Of a stretch of 64,000 bases of DNA, positions 8,917 to 17,304 are shown piece by piece. Where the stretch lies: positions 4,340,001 to 4,404,000 of the forward strand of contig NZ_CP053748.1 of the NCBI RefSeq assembly GCF_024400215.1, in the 5' to 3' direction. The DNA comes from Massilia sp. erpn (GTDB taxonomy: Bacteria > Pseudomonadota > Gammaproteobacteria > Burkholderiales > Burkholderiaceae_D). Within the stretch, counting starts at the first letter, position 1; every line of letters starts with the position of its first letter. A program made the position numbers and the translations under genes. A model generated the notes under the pieces. That model saw only the letters and a program-made list of their open reading frames with translations, did no database searches and had not been told where the DNA came from.

Positions 8917-10980
8917 TTAATACTCGTAACGCAGCTTGAACAGCAGGCGACGTCCATCCTGCACGATGGAGTTCTGCGTGAACACGGCCGAGGCGGGATC
9001 GGCATAGCGCCGGTCCAGCAGATTGTAGACCGTGGCCGAAACGTCGAAATGGCGGGTCAGGCGCACAGTGTAGAGATTGAGGTTGGCAACCCAGTAGGCT
9101 GCCGCCATGCCCTGATTCAGCGTGCCGCGCCGGCTGACGTACTGCGCCTCCGCTCCCGCGCGCCAAGCGCCGTAAAGCGGCATGCTGACATTCAGCTTGG
9201 CCAGGCGCTTGGGGGAATTCACCGGCCCAGCTTCATCGCCGCCGGCCGCCTGTGCAGCCCGCGTATATACGCTTTGCTGGCTGATGCTGGCGCGCAGGCT
9301 GGCGCCGTTGCGCCAGCCGCGCTCATACTCGGCTTCCACGCCTTTGGCATAAGCTGTATTCCCGTTACGGAAAATGGGCAGCAGGTCGGCTTCGTGACGC
9401 TGCTCCGCAATCAGGGCCGAGACATCGTTATGGAAGAGCGACAGCGTGAAGCGTGCATTGCCCTGCAGCTGCCGCACCAGGGCCAATTCATGGCTGCGTA
9501 TGCGTTCGCGCCCCAGGGACGGATTGGAATGCTGACCGCCGGGGCCGGGAATGGCGTAGTACATCTCATAGCTGTTTGGCGAGCGATAGGCACTGCCATA
9601 AACCGCCTTCAAGGTGGTCTTCTCATCCAGCTTTGCGATCAGGGCCAGGCGCGGATTGAATACCCCGCCGGTATCGCTGTGATGATCGTATCGCAGTCCC
9701 GCGTTCAGCAGCGTACCCGCGCCGAGCACGATTTCGTCCTGCATGTAAAAGGCGTAGCGGCGGTCGGCGTGCGTCGTGTTCAGGTAGTCGACGCGGGGAA
9801 AACGGTCGTAATTGAGCTGCTCGATGCGGTAATCGAGCTCGAACTCCGCACCGGCAACGACTTTATGCCCGCTGCGTGGAATGAAGAAGGCGCGCAACTC
9901 CGCACCCCACCAGCGGCCGATGCTCTCGTCGCGGTTTGCCGTCAGGGCGGGGCGCTGATAGACGTAATCGCCGTTATAGCGGTAGCTGCCCCAGAACAGG
10001 CGCGAACTCAGCTCGCCCTGGTTTGCCAGGGCGCGATGCCAGTAGAGGTCTGCCGTGGTCTGCTCATCCTTGGTCTGGCTGCCAGGCGTGTTGAAGGCCT
10101 GCCGGAACGAGGCGGTTGGCGTGCCTTTGCTGCGCTCCGCGTGCAGCACTGTCAAATTAAATGGGCCGCTTTGCGCCTTGGCAAAAAGACGCTGTCCGCG
10201 TTCATAATCGAGCTGCTGCGCAATGCCGCGGTTCTGCTCAGGCGTATCGAACTCGCTGAAATACAGATCCCGGCCCCGGTTGCTGTAGCCGCTGGCGGAA
10301 AGCACCAGCTCATTGCCGCGTCCATCGCGCCAGCCATGACTCAGCATGCCGCGCCGCGCGCCAGCCGAACCGCTTTCGATGCTGGCGCGGCTGCCTTCAA
10401 TATCCACCGCGCGCTTGGTGATCACGTTGATCACACCAAAAAGAGCGTTCGCACCATAGATCGACGAGCCGGGACCAGGCACATACTCGATGCGGTCCAC
10501 CAACTCCAGATCGAGCGGGAATTCGCCGCCCATCGGCCCTTGATCGAAGACAGGATCGTTGATGCGGTTGCCGTCGATTTGCAGCAGAAAGCGTGTGTTG
10601 TAATCCCCAGGGCGCAGAAAGCCGCGCGCGCCGAGGAAGCTGTAAGTGCGGTCATAGCCCACATATAGGCCGCGCACGCTGCGCAGCGCATCGGCCAGCG
10701 TGCGCCAGCCATAAGCGCGGATGTCGGCGGCCGTGATGACGGTGACGGTCGATGGCGCCTCGCTCGCCTTTTGCGTGAAACGCGAGGCGCTGTAGACCTC
10801 CAGGTCGAGCAAGTCTTCAAAGGGCAGGGCGGTCAGATCGTTCGCACTCTGAGCGGGGGCTTGCTGGGCGCTGGCTGGGGCGGAAAGGGCGCAGGCGCAA
10901 ACCAGCGGCAGCCAAACTACCGCGCGCGGTGACGACTGGCGCGGCGCGCGGGCCAGTGTAATCCATGTCTCTCTTGGCAT
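8917..10980 (-). CDS. TonB-dependent outer-membrane receptor
   Basis: 687 residues with a signal peptide (to about residue 38), a plug domain (LPFEDLLDLEVYSASRF, APSTVTVITAADI, VRGLYVGYDRTYSFLGARGF, DGNRINDPVF, IEYVPGPGSSIYGANALFGVINVITK) and a 22-strand-type barrel ending in the aromatic RYEY expected of outer-membrane proteins. It is the first gene of a three-gene leftward operon with a YfiR-like protein and a GGDEF/EAL protein, spaced by four bases and by an ATGA overlap. That context suggests a ligand-sensing or transport role tied to c-di-GMP; the ligand cannot be read from sequence. No separate TonB-box extension for sigma/anti-sigma signalling is evident. The start is uncertain because the ribosome site before ATG 10980 is poor. 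Confidence 0.93.
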   Translation of the reverse strand: MPRETWITLARAPRQSSPRAVVWLPLVCACALSAPASAQQAPAQSANDLTALPFEDLLDLEVYSASRFTQKASEAPSTVTVITAADIRAYGWRTLADALRSVRGLYVGYDRTYSFLGARGFLRPGDYNTRFLLQIDGNRINDPVFDQGPMGGEFPLDLELVDRIEYVPGPGSSIYGANALFGVINVITKRAVDIEGSRASIESGSAGARRGMLSHGWRDGRGNELVLSASGYSNRGRDLYFSEFDTPEQNRGIAQQLDYERGQRLFAKAQSGPFNLTVLHAERSKGTPTASFRQAFNTPGSQTKDEQTTADLYWHRALANQGELSSRLFWGSYRYNGDYVYQRPALTANRDESIGRWWGAELRAFFIPRSGHKVVAGAEFELDYRIEQLNYDRFPRVDYLNTTHADRRYAFYMQDEIVLGAGTLLNAGLRYDHHSDTGGVFNPRLALIAKLDEKTTLKAVYGSAYRSPNSYEMYYAIPGPGGQHSNPSLGRERIRSHELALVRQLQGNARFTLSLFHNDVSALIAEQRHEADLLPIFRNGNTAYAKGVEAEYERGWRNGASLRASISQQSVYTRAAQAAGGDEAGPVNSPKRLAKLNVSMPLYGAWRAGAEAQYVSRRGTLNQGMAAAYWVANLNLYTVRLTRHFDVSATVYNLLDRRYADPASAVFTQNSIVQDGRRLLFKLRYEY

Positions 10981-11002
10981 CTCTTGGGTTCCAGTGGAGT
11001 GA

Positions 11003-11018
11003 AAGGTTCCGGAACCTT
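11003..11018. promoter_or_regulatory. 16-bp perfect palindrome upstream of the TonB receptor operon
   Basis: AAGGTTCC-GGAACCTT is a perfect 8+8 inverted repeat 23-38 bases upstream of the receptor start, in the short gap after the cupin gene. No T run follows on the minus strand, so it looks more like an operator than a terminator. The regulator is unknown. Confidence 0.4.
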
Positions 11019-11123
11019 CGGTTTCTCTATTCTTCTGCCAAACATGGTGTCATTCCACCCGGAAATTGTACAGTGTGGATAGCCGCAAGAGGCGTTTCCG
11101 CAACACTGGTGCAAGAGCGGCGC

Positions 11124-11513
11124 TTACTTTGCCGGGCTGGCGAGCGGCTGGCCTTTCTCGACCACGTACACGCCGACCAGGCGCATGGTGCCAGGGCCAG
11201 TGTTCTTTGCGTCATGGATTTTGCCGGCGGGGATGACGAAGGCTTCGCCCGCCTTCAGCTTGCGCGGCGGCTCGCCATCGATCAGCAGCTCGCCTTCGCC
11301 TTCCAGCACGTAGCTGATTTCGTCGCCGGGGTGGGTGTGGCGGCCGGCGACCACGCCAGGTTCCAGTTCAACGCGGGCAACCACGGCTTCGCGGTGGTCG
11401 ATGGAGGTGTCGGCTTTTTGGACGAGGGTGCGTTTGATGCCGGTAGGTTGAGCAAGGGCAATAAGCGGGAAAGCAAGCAGGCAAGTACCGATACAGTGTA
11501 ATCTGGATTTCAT
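11124..11513 (-). CDS. Secreted/periplasmic cupin-domain protein
   Basis: About 129 residues, a single cupin barrel behind a signal peptide (CIGTCLLAFPLIALAQ). Cupin motif 1 is GRHTHPGDEISYVLEG, with the metal-ligand His, His and Glu, and motif 2 is GEAFVIPAGKIHDAKN with the third His. The metal site therefore looks intact. Substrate is not predictable. The second of two adjacent ATGs (11513) is preferred because the AGAGGAT ribosome site is then better spaced. Orientation matches the downstream TonB operon, but a gap of about 140 bases containing a palindrome separates them. Confidence 0.85.
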   Translation of the reverse strand: MKSRLHCIGTCLLAFPLIALAQPTGIKRTLVQKADTSIDHREAVVARVELEPGVVAGRHTHPGDEISYVLEGEGELLIDGEPPRKLKAGEAFVIPAGKIHDAKNTGPGTMRLVGVYVVEKGQPLASPAK

Positions 11514-11560
11514 CATATCCTCTTCGAGGAAGGCTTACGTTCCCTGGTTCGCTGCTTGTG

Positions 11561-11911
11561 TTACGACTTTTTTGGGTCCAGCCGATGATCCTCGCCAAAT
11601 AGCAGCGCATCTAAAATGCTGCCTATCCAAGCCAGGGGCAGGAGCAGGAATGCCATGGTTGCAAGCGGGCCACCAGTACTTGATTTTGCAATAGCAGAGG
11701 CAATCATCTGGGCACTCAGAACTTGGTTGGCATGCACCTGCTGCAGCAAATTGTCAGCGCTGAGCGATACGACATAGAGCAGATAGAAGGTGGCAGCTAC
11801 GGTCGGCAGCAGAAACAAGCAGCCTCGTGCTCGGCGCTTCAGAAGCAGTAGTTGTCCTAACCCTGGAAATATCAGCCCGGATAGCAGGGCCGCCTTGATG
11901 GATTCCGGCAT
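11561..11911 (-). CDS. Small uncharacterised integral membrane protein
   Basis: About 116 residues with at least three hydrophobic segments: SGLIFPGLGQLLLL, GCLFLLPTVAATFYLLYVV and ATMAFLLLPLAWIGSILDALLF. The N-terminal GLIFPGLGQ followed by basic residues recalls small membrane proteins of the TM2/DUF5683 type, but no firm family was recognised. The start at ATG 11911 is chosen because AAGGGG lies six bases upstream; ATG 11914 and 11926 are alternatives. The C terminus is charged (EDHRLDPKKS). No neighbour suggests a role. Confidence 0.65.
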   Translation of the reverse strand: MPESIKAALLSGLIFPGLGQLLLLKRRARGCLFLLPTVAATFYLLYVVSLSADNLLQQVHANQVLSAQMIASAIAKSSTGGPLATMAFLLLPLAWIGSILDALLFGEDHRLDPKKS

Positions 11912-12076
11912 CATGTTCCCCTTCATGAGCTACTGCATGTGAAAAATGGGCAATGTTTTCTTGCCAATCTTACCATGACTCAGCCCGAAAGATGCTTTTT
12001 TGATCAAGGGGGGAGGGAAAATATTGTAATTTGATTGTTGCGTCTTTGAAAGATACGTATATTGTCGGGGTAGAAA

Positions 12077-12108
12077 CAGGCTATACATTTAATAATTTGT
12101 ATAGCCTG
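12077..12108 (-). terminator. Probable terminator of the STAND/DP-EP operon
   Basis: A perfect 11-bp stem (CAGGCTATACA with TGTATAGCCTG) and a 10-base AT-rich loop lie 12 bases beyond the stop of the gene at 12120. On the minus strand a short T-rich stretch follows. The rest of the 11912-12119 gap shows no gene. Confidence 0.6.
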
Positions 12109-12119
12109 TAGCCTATTAT

Positions 12120-12503
12120 TTAAATAGGTGGCGGATCATTGATCACTTCTGGGTCAACATCGAATTCTACTTGATCTTTATCCGTGAAGAAAAGTTTGAT
12201 CGAAAACGTTTCTTTCGTGGTGTTAGCATTGCTAAAGGTAACTATTTTTCCACTTTTGCTAATACTAGGATCACTTAATTGATCATTGTCTGCCGGTTTA
12301 ACCGTCATTTTTTTGAAGATGACGTGATCTGGCGTTGGTTCTATTAACTGATAATTGATTACAGTATCACGTTCTCGAACGGTGATGGATGGAGGCTCAA
12401 ATCTTGTTTTATATGTTGGTTTTTGCCCAGGAATGATGGGGTTGGGTGTTGCTATAACAAACACATTAATAAATGAGGTTGGTGTGACAGAATCAATCGT
12501 CAT
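12120..12503 (-). CDS. Small DP-EP-like protein coupled to the STAND regulator
   Basis: 127 residues, no signal peptide, predicted mostly beta. FEPPSITVRERDTVINYQL and the C-terminal DPEVINDPP resemble what I recall of the NCBI DP-EP family, which is uncharacterised and common in Massilia relatives. ATG 12503 overlaps the stop of the upstream gene as ATGA and has a good ribosome site (AAAGGAAAG), so the longer frame to 12536 is rejected. Tight coupling to the STAND/TPR protein suggests the two work together. The gene is AT-rich compared with the window average. The family name is from memory and may be wrong; function is unknown. Confidence 0.7.
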   Translation of the reverse strand: MTIDSVTPTSFINVFVIATPNPIIPGQKPTYKTRFEPPSITVRERDTVINYQLIEPTPDHVIFKKMTVKPADNDQLSDPSISKSGKIVTFSNANTTKETFSIKLFFTDKDQVEFDVDPEVINDPPPI

Positions 12504-15500
12504 AACTTTCCTTTCGCTGGGTGATGAGATTCGCAATACTGTTTGTGGTGTTGCTCATTGTAACGCATAGATTCTAGTTTGCCTATTTGCTTTTTCACTT
12601 TCTCGCCTTCTCCAGTGCAAAGATATGATCGGACATTCGGGGCAAGAATTCGATAATCGGTGGAGGTGTTTGCAGTTTTTGATAATAATTTTTGAACTGA
12701 CAAGCAGCTTGTCTTTGATTTTTGTATTTCCCCCTGAGAATATTCAATTTCTGACCTTAGAAGTATCGCGTTAGCCATCAATGCTAGAATTTGTTGGTCC
12801 GAGTTATTTTTTTTGTGCTGTTCGTCAAGAATTTTTAAACTATCATCCAAATATAGAGATGATTGAGTGTTATGCTTTGTTCTAAAATTTGTTAGAGCTA
12901 AATTTTGTTTTGCTCTTGCATGTAATTGAGATAAATTTGCTCGATTAGGGTCAGCCCGAAGTAGGTCTCCTAGTTTGCTATGGATTATTTCTTGTTTTTG
13001 CTTTATGATATTCAAGTCTTTTTTTTCGTGAATAACATCAAGCAGTTTTAGCTGCAAGTTATAGAGATTTATTTCCCAAGATTTGTTGCTCGGATCTTGT
13101 TTTGTAATAGTTAGTAAAAAAGATTCGGCTTTCGAATATGCTTCTTGCGCATATTGCTGCTGCCCCTGAGTGATATATAAGTCACCTATATATGTTAGGG
13201 TATTTGCTAAACGAGCCATCCATAGTGCGTCACGGGGCGCTGTGGCATGTATTTTTCTAAGTAACTCCTCTTCCTCCTGATGCAATGCCATTGCTTTCTC
13301 AAGAGACCCAAGCTTTGCATGTGTTTCAGCTAACCACGATAAGCTATTGGCAAGTCCTGCCACTAGCTCCTTGTTGTTCGGTGTTTTTGAAAAAGCCTTG
13401 TATTTCAATTCGATAGATTTGGAAAATGCTTTTTGAGCATCTTCCAAATCTCCTTTTTTTAGGGCAAGAGTACCAAGATTGTTGTGCGCATAAGATTCCT
13501 CTATCCAATTGTCAATATTTTCAGGATCTATATGGCTGGATCTTTGTATGTAGTTTTTGTAGTCTAGAAAATATTTCTCTGCTTCTGCCCAGTCACCTCT
13601 ATTCAAGTGTATTTGGCCAAGCCAGAATGCATTGGAGCCCAAATTTTTTAATAATGCTGCATTTTTAGAATTTGAAATATCTTGAAGTTGCCATATTGAT
13701 CTTGCAGCAATTAATGCCTCTTTTGCTTTTTGAGGATTAGAGCGGGCGATATTGACTTCAGCAATTGTTTGAAGTGCCTTAGCCCTTTTATCAGATGCGG
13801 CAGAATTGTCTTTGGTATCTTCGATGTTGGCCAAATAATCAAGAGCACGTTCACTTACATCATCCAGTAGGTCCAGACGACCGATTGGGCGAAGTTTTTC
13901 CACAAACTCTCCTAGCATATAGCTCATCAACCCTTCAGCCTCAGCTCGATGCTGCTCGGCCTTTCTTTGCTCCGATCGAGCAGTTAAACCAAGCAAGCCA
14001 GCTGAAATGGCAAGTACTACAACGAGTCCAGCCACCAATAGTTGTAAACGTCTTCCTATCTTTGCTCGCTGTATTGATGCGGCAATATATTCAAATTCAT
14101 GATCTGAAAGACTGAACCCTTTTAAATCAAGCAGCCCATAAGCTTGGCTGATTTGTGTTCCTTTAGGAAGTAGCAAATCCCGGGGACGTTCGGCCTTTAC
14201 CCATCTATCGGCCTGACTTGATATTCGGCTACGCAATTGTAAGGCGTGGCGATGATGTTCAATCCATTCTGCCACTCGTGGCCAGCGCCGAAGAAGCGCC
14301 TCGTGCGCAACGCTAAAACTAGGAATATCTCCCGTTAGCTCGCTAACAAATAATCTGGCCTCTACCATAGCACGAACAAAATCACGTTCCTCATCATTGC
14401 GTAATGCTGACCAGGCGACACTACGCGCAGTTACCGCGCTTTGCTCATCGCCTACGTTGACTAATAAGGACAATATTTGGGGTAGAGCTCCTGCCTGTTC
14501 GGTTGTTAAACTTGTGATGATTTGTTCAGCACGGATGCCGATGGCACCCTCAATGCCGCCAAGCTGTCGGAATACATCAAAACGCAGCATTCCGTTTTCA
14601 TTACGCTGGCGATAAAGCTCGTTAAGGCAATATTGCAACAGAGGAAGAGTATCAGGGCTGCCTCGCGCTGCATCGCAGAGTACATCGTCCAGATTCGCAC
14701 CGCTTACGAGATCGATCTCGTAGGTGAGGTGAGCAGCTTTGGCCGGTAAGCGTATGATTTGCGCAATATCAACTCCATCCGGTGTTGTTAAATCGAAATG
14801 CCCGCCGTTGTTCTTTAACTCAATCAGTCTGGGCAATGCGATGATATCGGGATAGAAATCATTGCGGCATGCCATTAGAACCAGCGTTGAGTTGTGGGCT
14901 GATAGCTTATGTAGCAATTCTATAAAACGTTCGAGCTTGTCGTTATTTATATCTTTTGCGCGAAATATTGCTTCAAGTCGATCTACAAAAATTCCAACTA
15001 CAGGCTTATTATCAGGAAGTGATAAGAAAATTTCTTCTATCTCGTAAAACTCCAGCTTCCTACTCAAACTATCCGCGCTTTCTCCAGGGAAGAACGGTGT
15101 ATTATTATATTCAGCATCAATCAGAACAGCGGCTAGAGCATGAAAGATTGATCCTTCACCTAAATCGGCACAATCTAGATAAAGCGTGCAGTCAAGCGTA
15201 ATTGGACTATGTTCGCCAGCATTTGAGCGCATTAATTGAGGCATTAAGCCTGCGCGTACCAATGAGGTCTTTCCTGAGCCTGAAGGGCCTAATACTAGGG
15301 CCATTGCGCGGCCAGCGCGTGTCTGTTTTTCGACCAGTTCTTTTAACCGTGCTGTCGCCTGCATCCGACCAAAGAAAATCGCCGCGTGATTTTCCTGGAA
15401 CGGCTCCAACCCCCGGAACGGCGACCCACTTGTCCATACAACTTGCCCATCCTCTTCCGCCTCGACGACCTCGGCAATGGCCCGGTATCCCCGCTTGCGG

Positions 15501-15775
15501 ATGGTCTCAATGTAACGTGGTTCGGTACTCGAATCGCCGAGCGCGCGGCGTAGCTGGGTGATGGCTTTGTGAACTGGGTTGTCGCCGAACTCGGCCGAAC
15601 CCCAGCATGCCTGCAGCAATTCTTCGGCGGGAATGACCGCGCCCGGATGGCGGCAAAGGTAGCGCAAAACTTCCATTGCGCGAGGCTCCAGAGGGATGCG
15701 CGTGGCTCCGTCGCTCAGCGTATTGCTATCGACATCCACCTGCCAGTCGCCGAAACGGAATTCCCTGTGCCCCAT
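12500..15775 (-). CDS. Winged-helix / STAND ATPase / TPR protein (CadC-like regulator)
   Basis: 1,091 residues. Residues 5-105 form an OmpR-type winged helix (trans_reg_C) ending in YIETIRKRGYRAI. Residues 120-510 are an nSTAND1-type NTPase: the PFRGLEPF...FFGR entry, Walker A GPSGSGKTS (163-171), Walker B-like VGIFVDRLEA (260-269) and the typical HEALLRRWPR (491-500). A hydrophobic segment at about 578-598 may be a membrane anchor, and 650-1060 holds TPR-like helical repeats. Such proteins are signal-dependent switches; here DNA binding suggests transcription control. The winged-helix 5' part is moderately GC-rich, but the TPR part is very AT-rich (row 13021-13080 has 19 G/C of 60). It is divergent from the gene at 15921 and overlaps the DP-EP-like gene. 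Confidence 0.88.
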   Translation of the reverse strand: MGHREFRFGDWQVDVDSNTLSDGATRIPLEPRAMEVLRYLCRHPGAVIPAEELLQACWGSAEFGDNPVHKAITQLRRALGDSSTEPRYIETIRKRGYRAIAEVVEAEEDGQVVWTSGSPFRGLEPFQENHAAIFFGRMQATARLKELVEKQTRAGRAMALVLGPSGSGKTSLVRAGLMPQLMRSNAGEHSPITLDCTLYLDCADLGEGSIFHALAAVLIDAEYNNTPFFPGESADSLSRKLEFYEIEEIFLSLPDNKPVVGIFVDRLEAIFRAKDINNDKLERFIELLHKLSAHNSTLVLMACRNDFYPDIIALPRLIELKNNGGHFDLTTPDGVDIAQIIRLPAKAAHLTYEIDLVSGANLDDVLCDAARGSPDTLPLLQYCLNELYRQRNENGMLRFDVFRQLGGIEGAIGIRAEQIITSLTTEQAGALPQILSLLVNVGDEQSAVTARSVAWSALRNDEERDFVRAMVEARLFVSELTGDIPSFSVAHEALLRRWPRVAEWIEHHRHALQLRSRISSQADRWVKAERPRDLLLPKGTQISQAYGLLDLKGFSLSDHEFEYIAASIQRAKIGRRLQLLVAGLVVVLAISAGLLGLTARSEQRKAEQHRAEAEGLMSYMLGEFVEKLRPIGRLDLLDDVSERALDYLANIEDTKDNSAASDKRAKALQTIAEVNIARSNPQKAKEALIAARSIWQLQDISNSKNAALLKNLGSNAFWLGQIHLNRGDWAEAEKYFLDYKNYIQRSSHIDPENIDNWIEESYAHNNLGTLALKKGDLEDAQKAFSKSIELKYKAFSKTPNNKELVAGLANSLSWLAETHAKLGSLEKAMALHQEEEELLRKIHATAPRDALWMARLANTLTYIGDLYITQGQQQYAQEAYSKAESFLLTITKQDPSNKSWEINLYNLQLKLLDVIHEKKDLNIIKQKQEIIHSKLGDLLRADPNRANLSQLHARAKQNLALTNFRTKHNTQSSLYLDDSLKILDEQHKKNNSDQQILALMANAILLRSEIEYSQGEIQKSKTSCLSVQKLLSKTANTSTDYRILAPNVRSYLCTGEGEKVKKQIGKLESMRYNEQHHKQYCESHHPAKGKL

Positions 15776-15826
15776 TTGTCCCCAAATTTCAAAAAATAAA
15801 ACTCTTCAAAAACAGCAACTTACGAT

Positions 15827-15845
15827 CCGGAAGGTTTCCGGAAGG
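15827..15845. promoter_or_regulatory. 11-bp-period direct repeat / inverted repeat in divergent promoter region
   Basis: CCGGAAGG occurs at 15827-15834 and 15838-15845, an 11-bp period. The same bases also form a 7-bp inverted repeat (TCCGGAA/TTCCGGA, 15826-15842). Direct repeats of about one helical turn are typical targets of OmpR-type winged helices such as the one encoded by the adjacent gene, so it may be an autoregulatory operator shared with the rightward genes. This is inference. Confidence 0.45.
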
Positions 15846-15920
15846 CGCTTTCTGACTGCGTTCTGTACAGTGCAACCCATGCCCTCAAGGCAAATATTAA
15901 CATTTCCCCAAGTGAATTAA

Positions 15921-17291
15921 ATGATTTCTTACATTGCCTCTTTTGAAAGCTCCAGCGCGCGGGTTCCTGAGGTGGATCTGCCAGTCAGTGAGCCGCCGGA
16001 ACTGGACCTGATTTGGGCGCCATCGCAGGATGTGGTGAACGCGCAACTTGCTCAATTGTTGCGCGCAGGAACGATCCCGGATTCGATTCACGCAGGCAAC
16101 TTGGAGCAGGGGGGGATGGTGCTGGGAGGCATCGGCGGTGACCGTGTAACAATTTGGGCGCCCATGGTGGAGATCGTCGCGGCGAAGCCGAGCATGGCCT
16201 GGCTGACGTTAACTATGCTTAATGGCAACATTTGCTTCTATAACGGTTTTGGTCAGCGCAACAGCATTTTGCGCCAAAGTGTATCTGGCTGGAAATTGTG
16301 TTTTTCGGCTGGAGTAACCAGTGACGGCCGCCTGGCTTTGCATGCTGCGCATTGCAATATCGAACGTTCGATTATGCATTGCGATAATGAGGCATTAAAG
16401 AATTTCTTTATATCGGCGGTTTCCGAATGGCTGCGTTCTTTATCCGATCAGGTTTTGCGGGCGACAGGACAGGATAGGGTTATTTTGCCGCGCAGTAGCT
16501 TTCTCGAGCGCGTGCTTAAACCACTATTGCTTGAGCCATTAGAAAAAAGCCTGAACGACCAGCCGGATTTTGTGAATTCGCGCGAAGGCCAGCCGCATAA
16601 AATCGACGAGGCGGAAACCGTCAACGAAAAATCGGGTGTGGATGCATCTTTGGACAATAAAGAGCGTGCGGTATTCACGCCAACAGGCAATGGCTGGAAT
16701 TACCGTGACCATGTACTTTTGCATTGGCAGGAAGAAGGTAAAACTTCCCATGACCGGGAATCTGAGCAGGAGCTGCAATTCAATATCACTCATTCCGCAC
16801 CTTTGGATGATAAAGGTGTAGCCCGTCCCACGGTTGTGGTGCATGGCTTATTAACCCGCTATGAATGGGACCGGGTAAATCAGGATCTGGCGCCGGGACG
16901 CAGCCGCGTATATATGGGCAAGGGCTGGGCACGCGCCACCCTGCAATGGTCGCTGTGTCTGGAATTTGTGGCACGCGGCCATATCGGTATCCAGATGCGG
17001 GCGCGCAAATCGCTGCCCGTGACCGATTCCGGCGTGGGCGGCATGTATATCGTATCCGACCCGCTGCTCCACCTATTGAATATGCACCGCATCGGCACTG
17101 CCTGGGACGGCAATGCCTGCAGCCTGACGGCGGTGCAGCAGGAAATTGTCATTCCACTGGAATCGGCCTTTGCCGCGGCTCTCCAGAATGCGCTGGCTCG
17201 TCTGGCGCCTGATTTGCGGCTTACTCCAGTAGACCTTCTGGTTAACGCTCAAGGCGATCTCGAAATTCGTGTCGTCAGCGCAGCCGGATAA
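15921..17291 (+). CDS. Uncharacterised protein, possible P47/TULIP-like fold
   Basis: 456 residues, no signal peptide or membrane segment, predicted beta-rich. I do not recognise it with confidence. The N-terminal pattern DLIWAPSQDVVNAQLAQLL, the later VTIWAPMVEI strand and ILPRSSFLERVLKPLL resemble the layout of P47/OrfX TULIP proteins known from clostridial toxin clusters and Tc-toxin loci (a hydrophobic strand, VVN..L, then S..F....L.P). A GSGVGGMYIV-like strand region and SAFAAALQNALARL helix follow near the C terminus. It is divergent from the STAND regulator and lies 13 bases before the next gene, so the pair is probably one operon. The middle of the gene is less GC-rich than its end. 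The fold guess needs a profile search; function is unknown. Confidence 0.75.
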   Translation: MISYIASFESSSARVPEVDLPVSEPPELDLIWAPSQDVVNAQLAQLLRAGTIPDSIHAGNLEQGGMVLGGIGGDRVTIWAPMVEIVAAKPSMAWLTLTMLNGNICFYNGFGQRNSILRQSVSGWKLCFSAGVTSDGRLALHAAHCNIERSIMHCDNEALKNFFISAVSEWLRSLSDQVLRATGQDRVILPRSSFLERVLKPLLLEPLEKSLNDQPDFVNSREGQPHKIDEAETVNEKSGVDASLDNKERAVFTPTGNGWNYRDHVLLHWQEEGKTSHDRESEQELQFNITHSAPLDDKGVARPTVVVHGLLTRYEWDRVNQDLAPGRSRVYMGKGWARATLQWSLCLEFVARGHIGIQMRARKSLPVTDSGVGGMYIVSDPLLHLLNMHRIGTAWDGNACSLTAVQQEIVIPLESAFAAALQNALARLAPDLRLTPVDLLVNAQGDLEIRVVSAAG

Positions 17292-17304
17292 ACGAGGACG
17301 AAAA

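Noticed and set aside
8383..10668. 761-codon rightward frame opposite the YfiR and TonB receptor genes
   Set aside because: Shadow frame without recognisable motifs; the leftward proteins have signal peptides and full domains.
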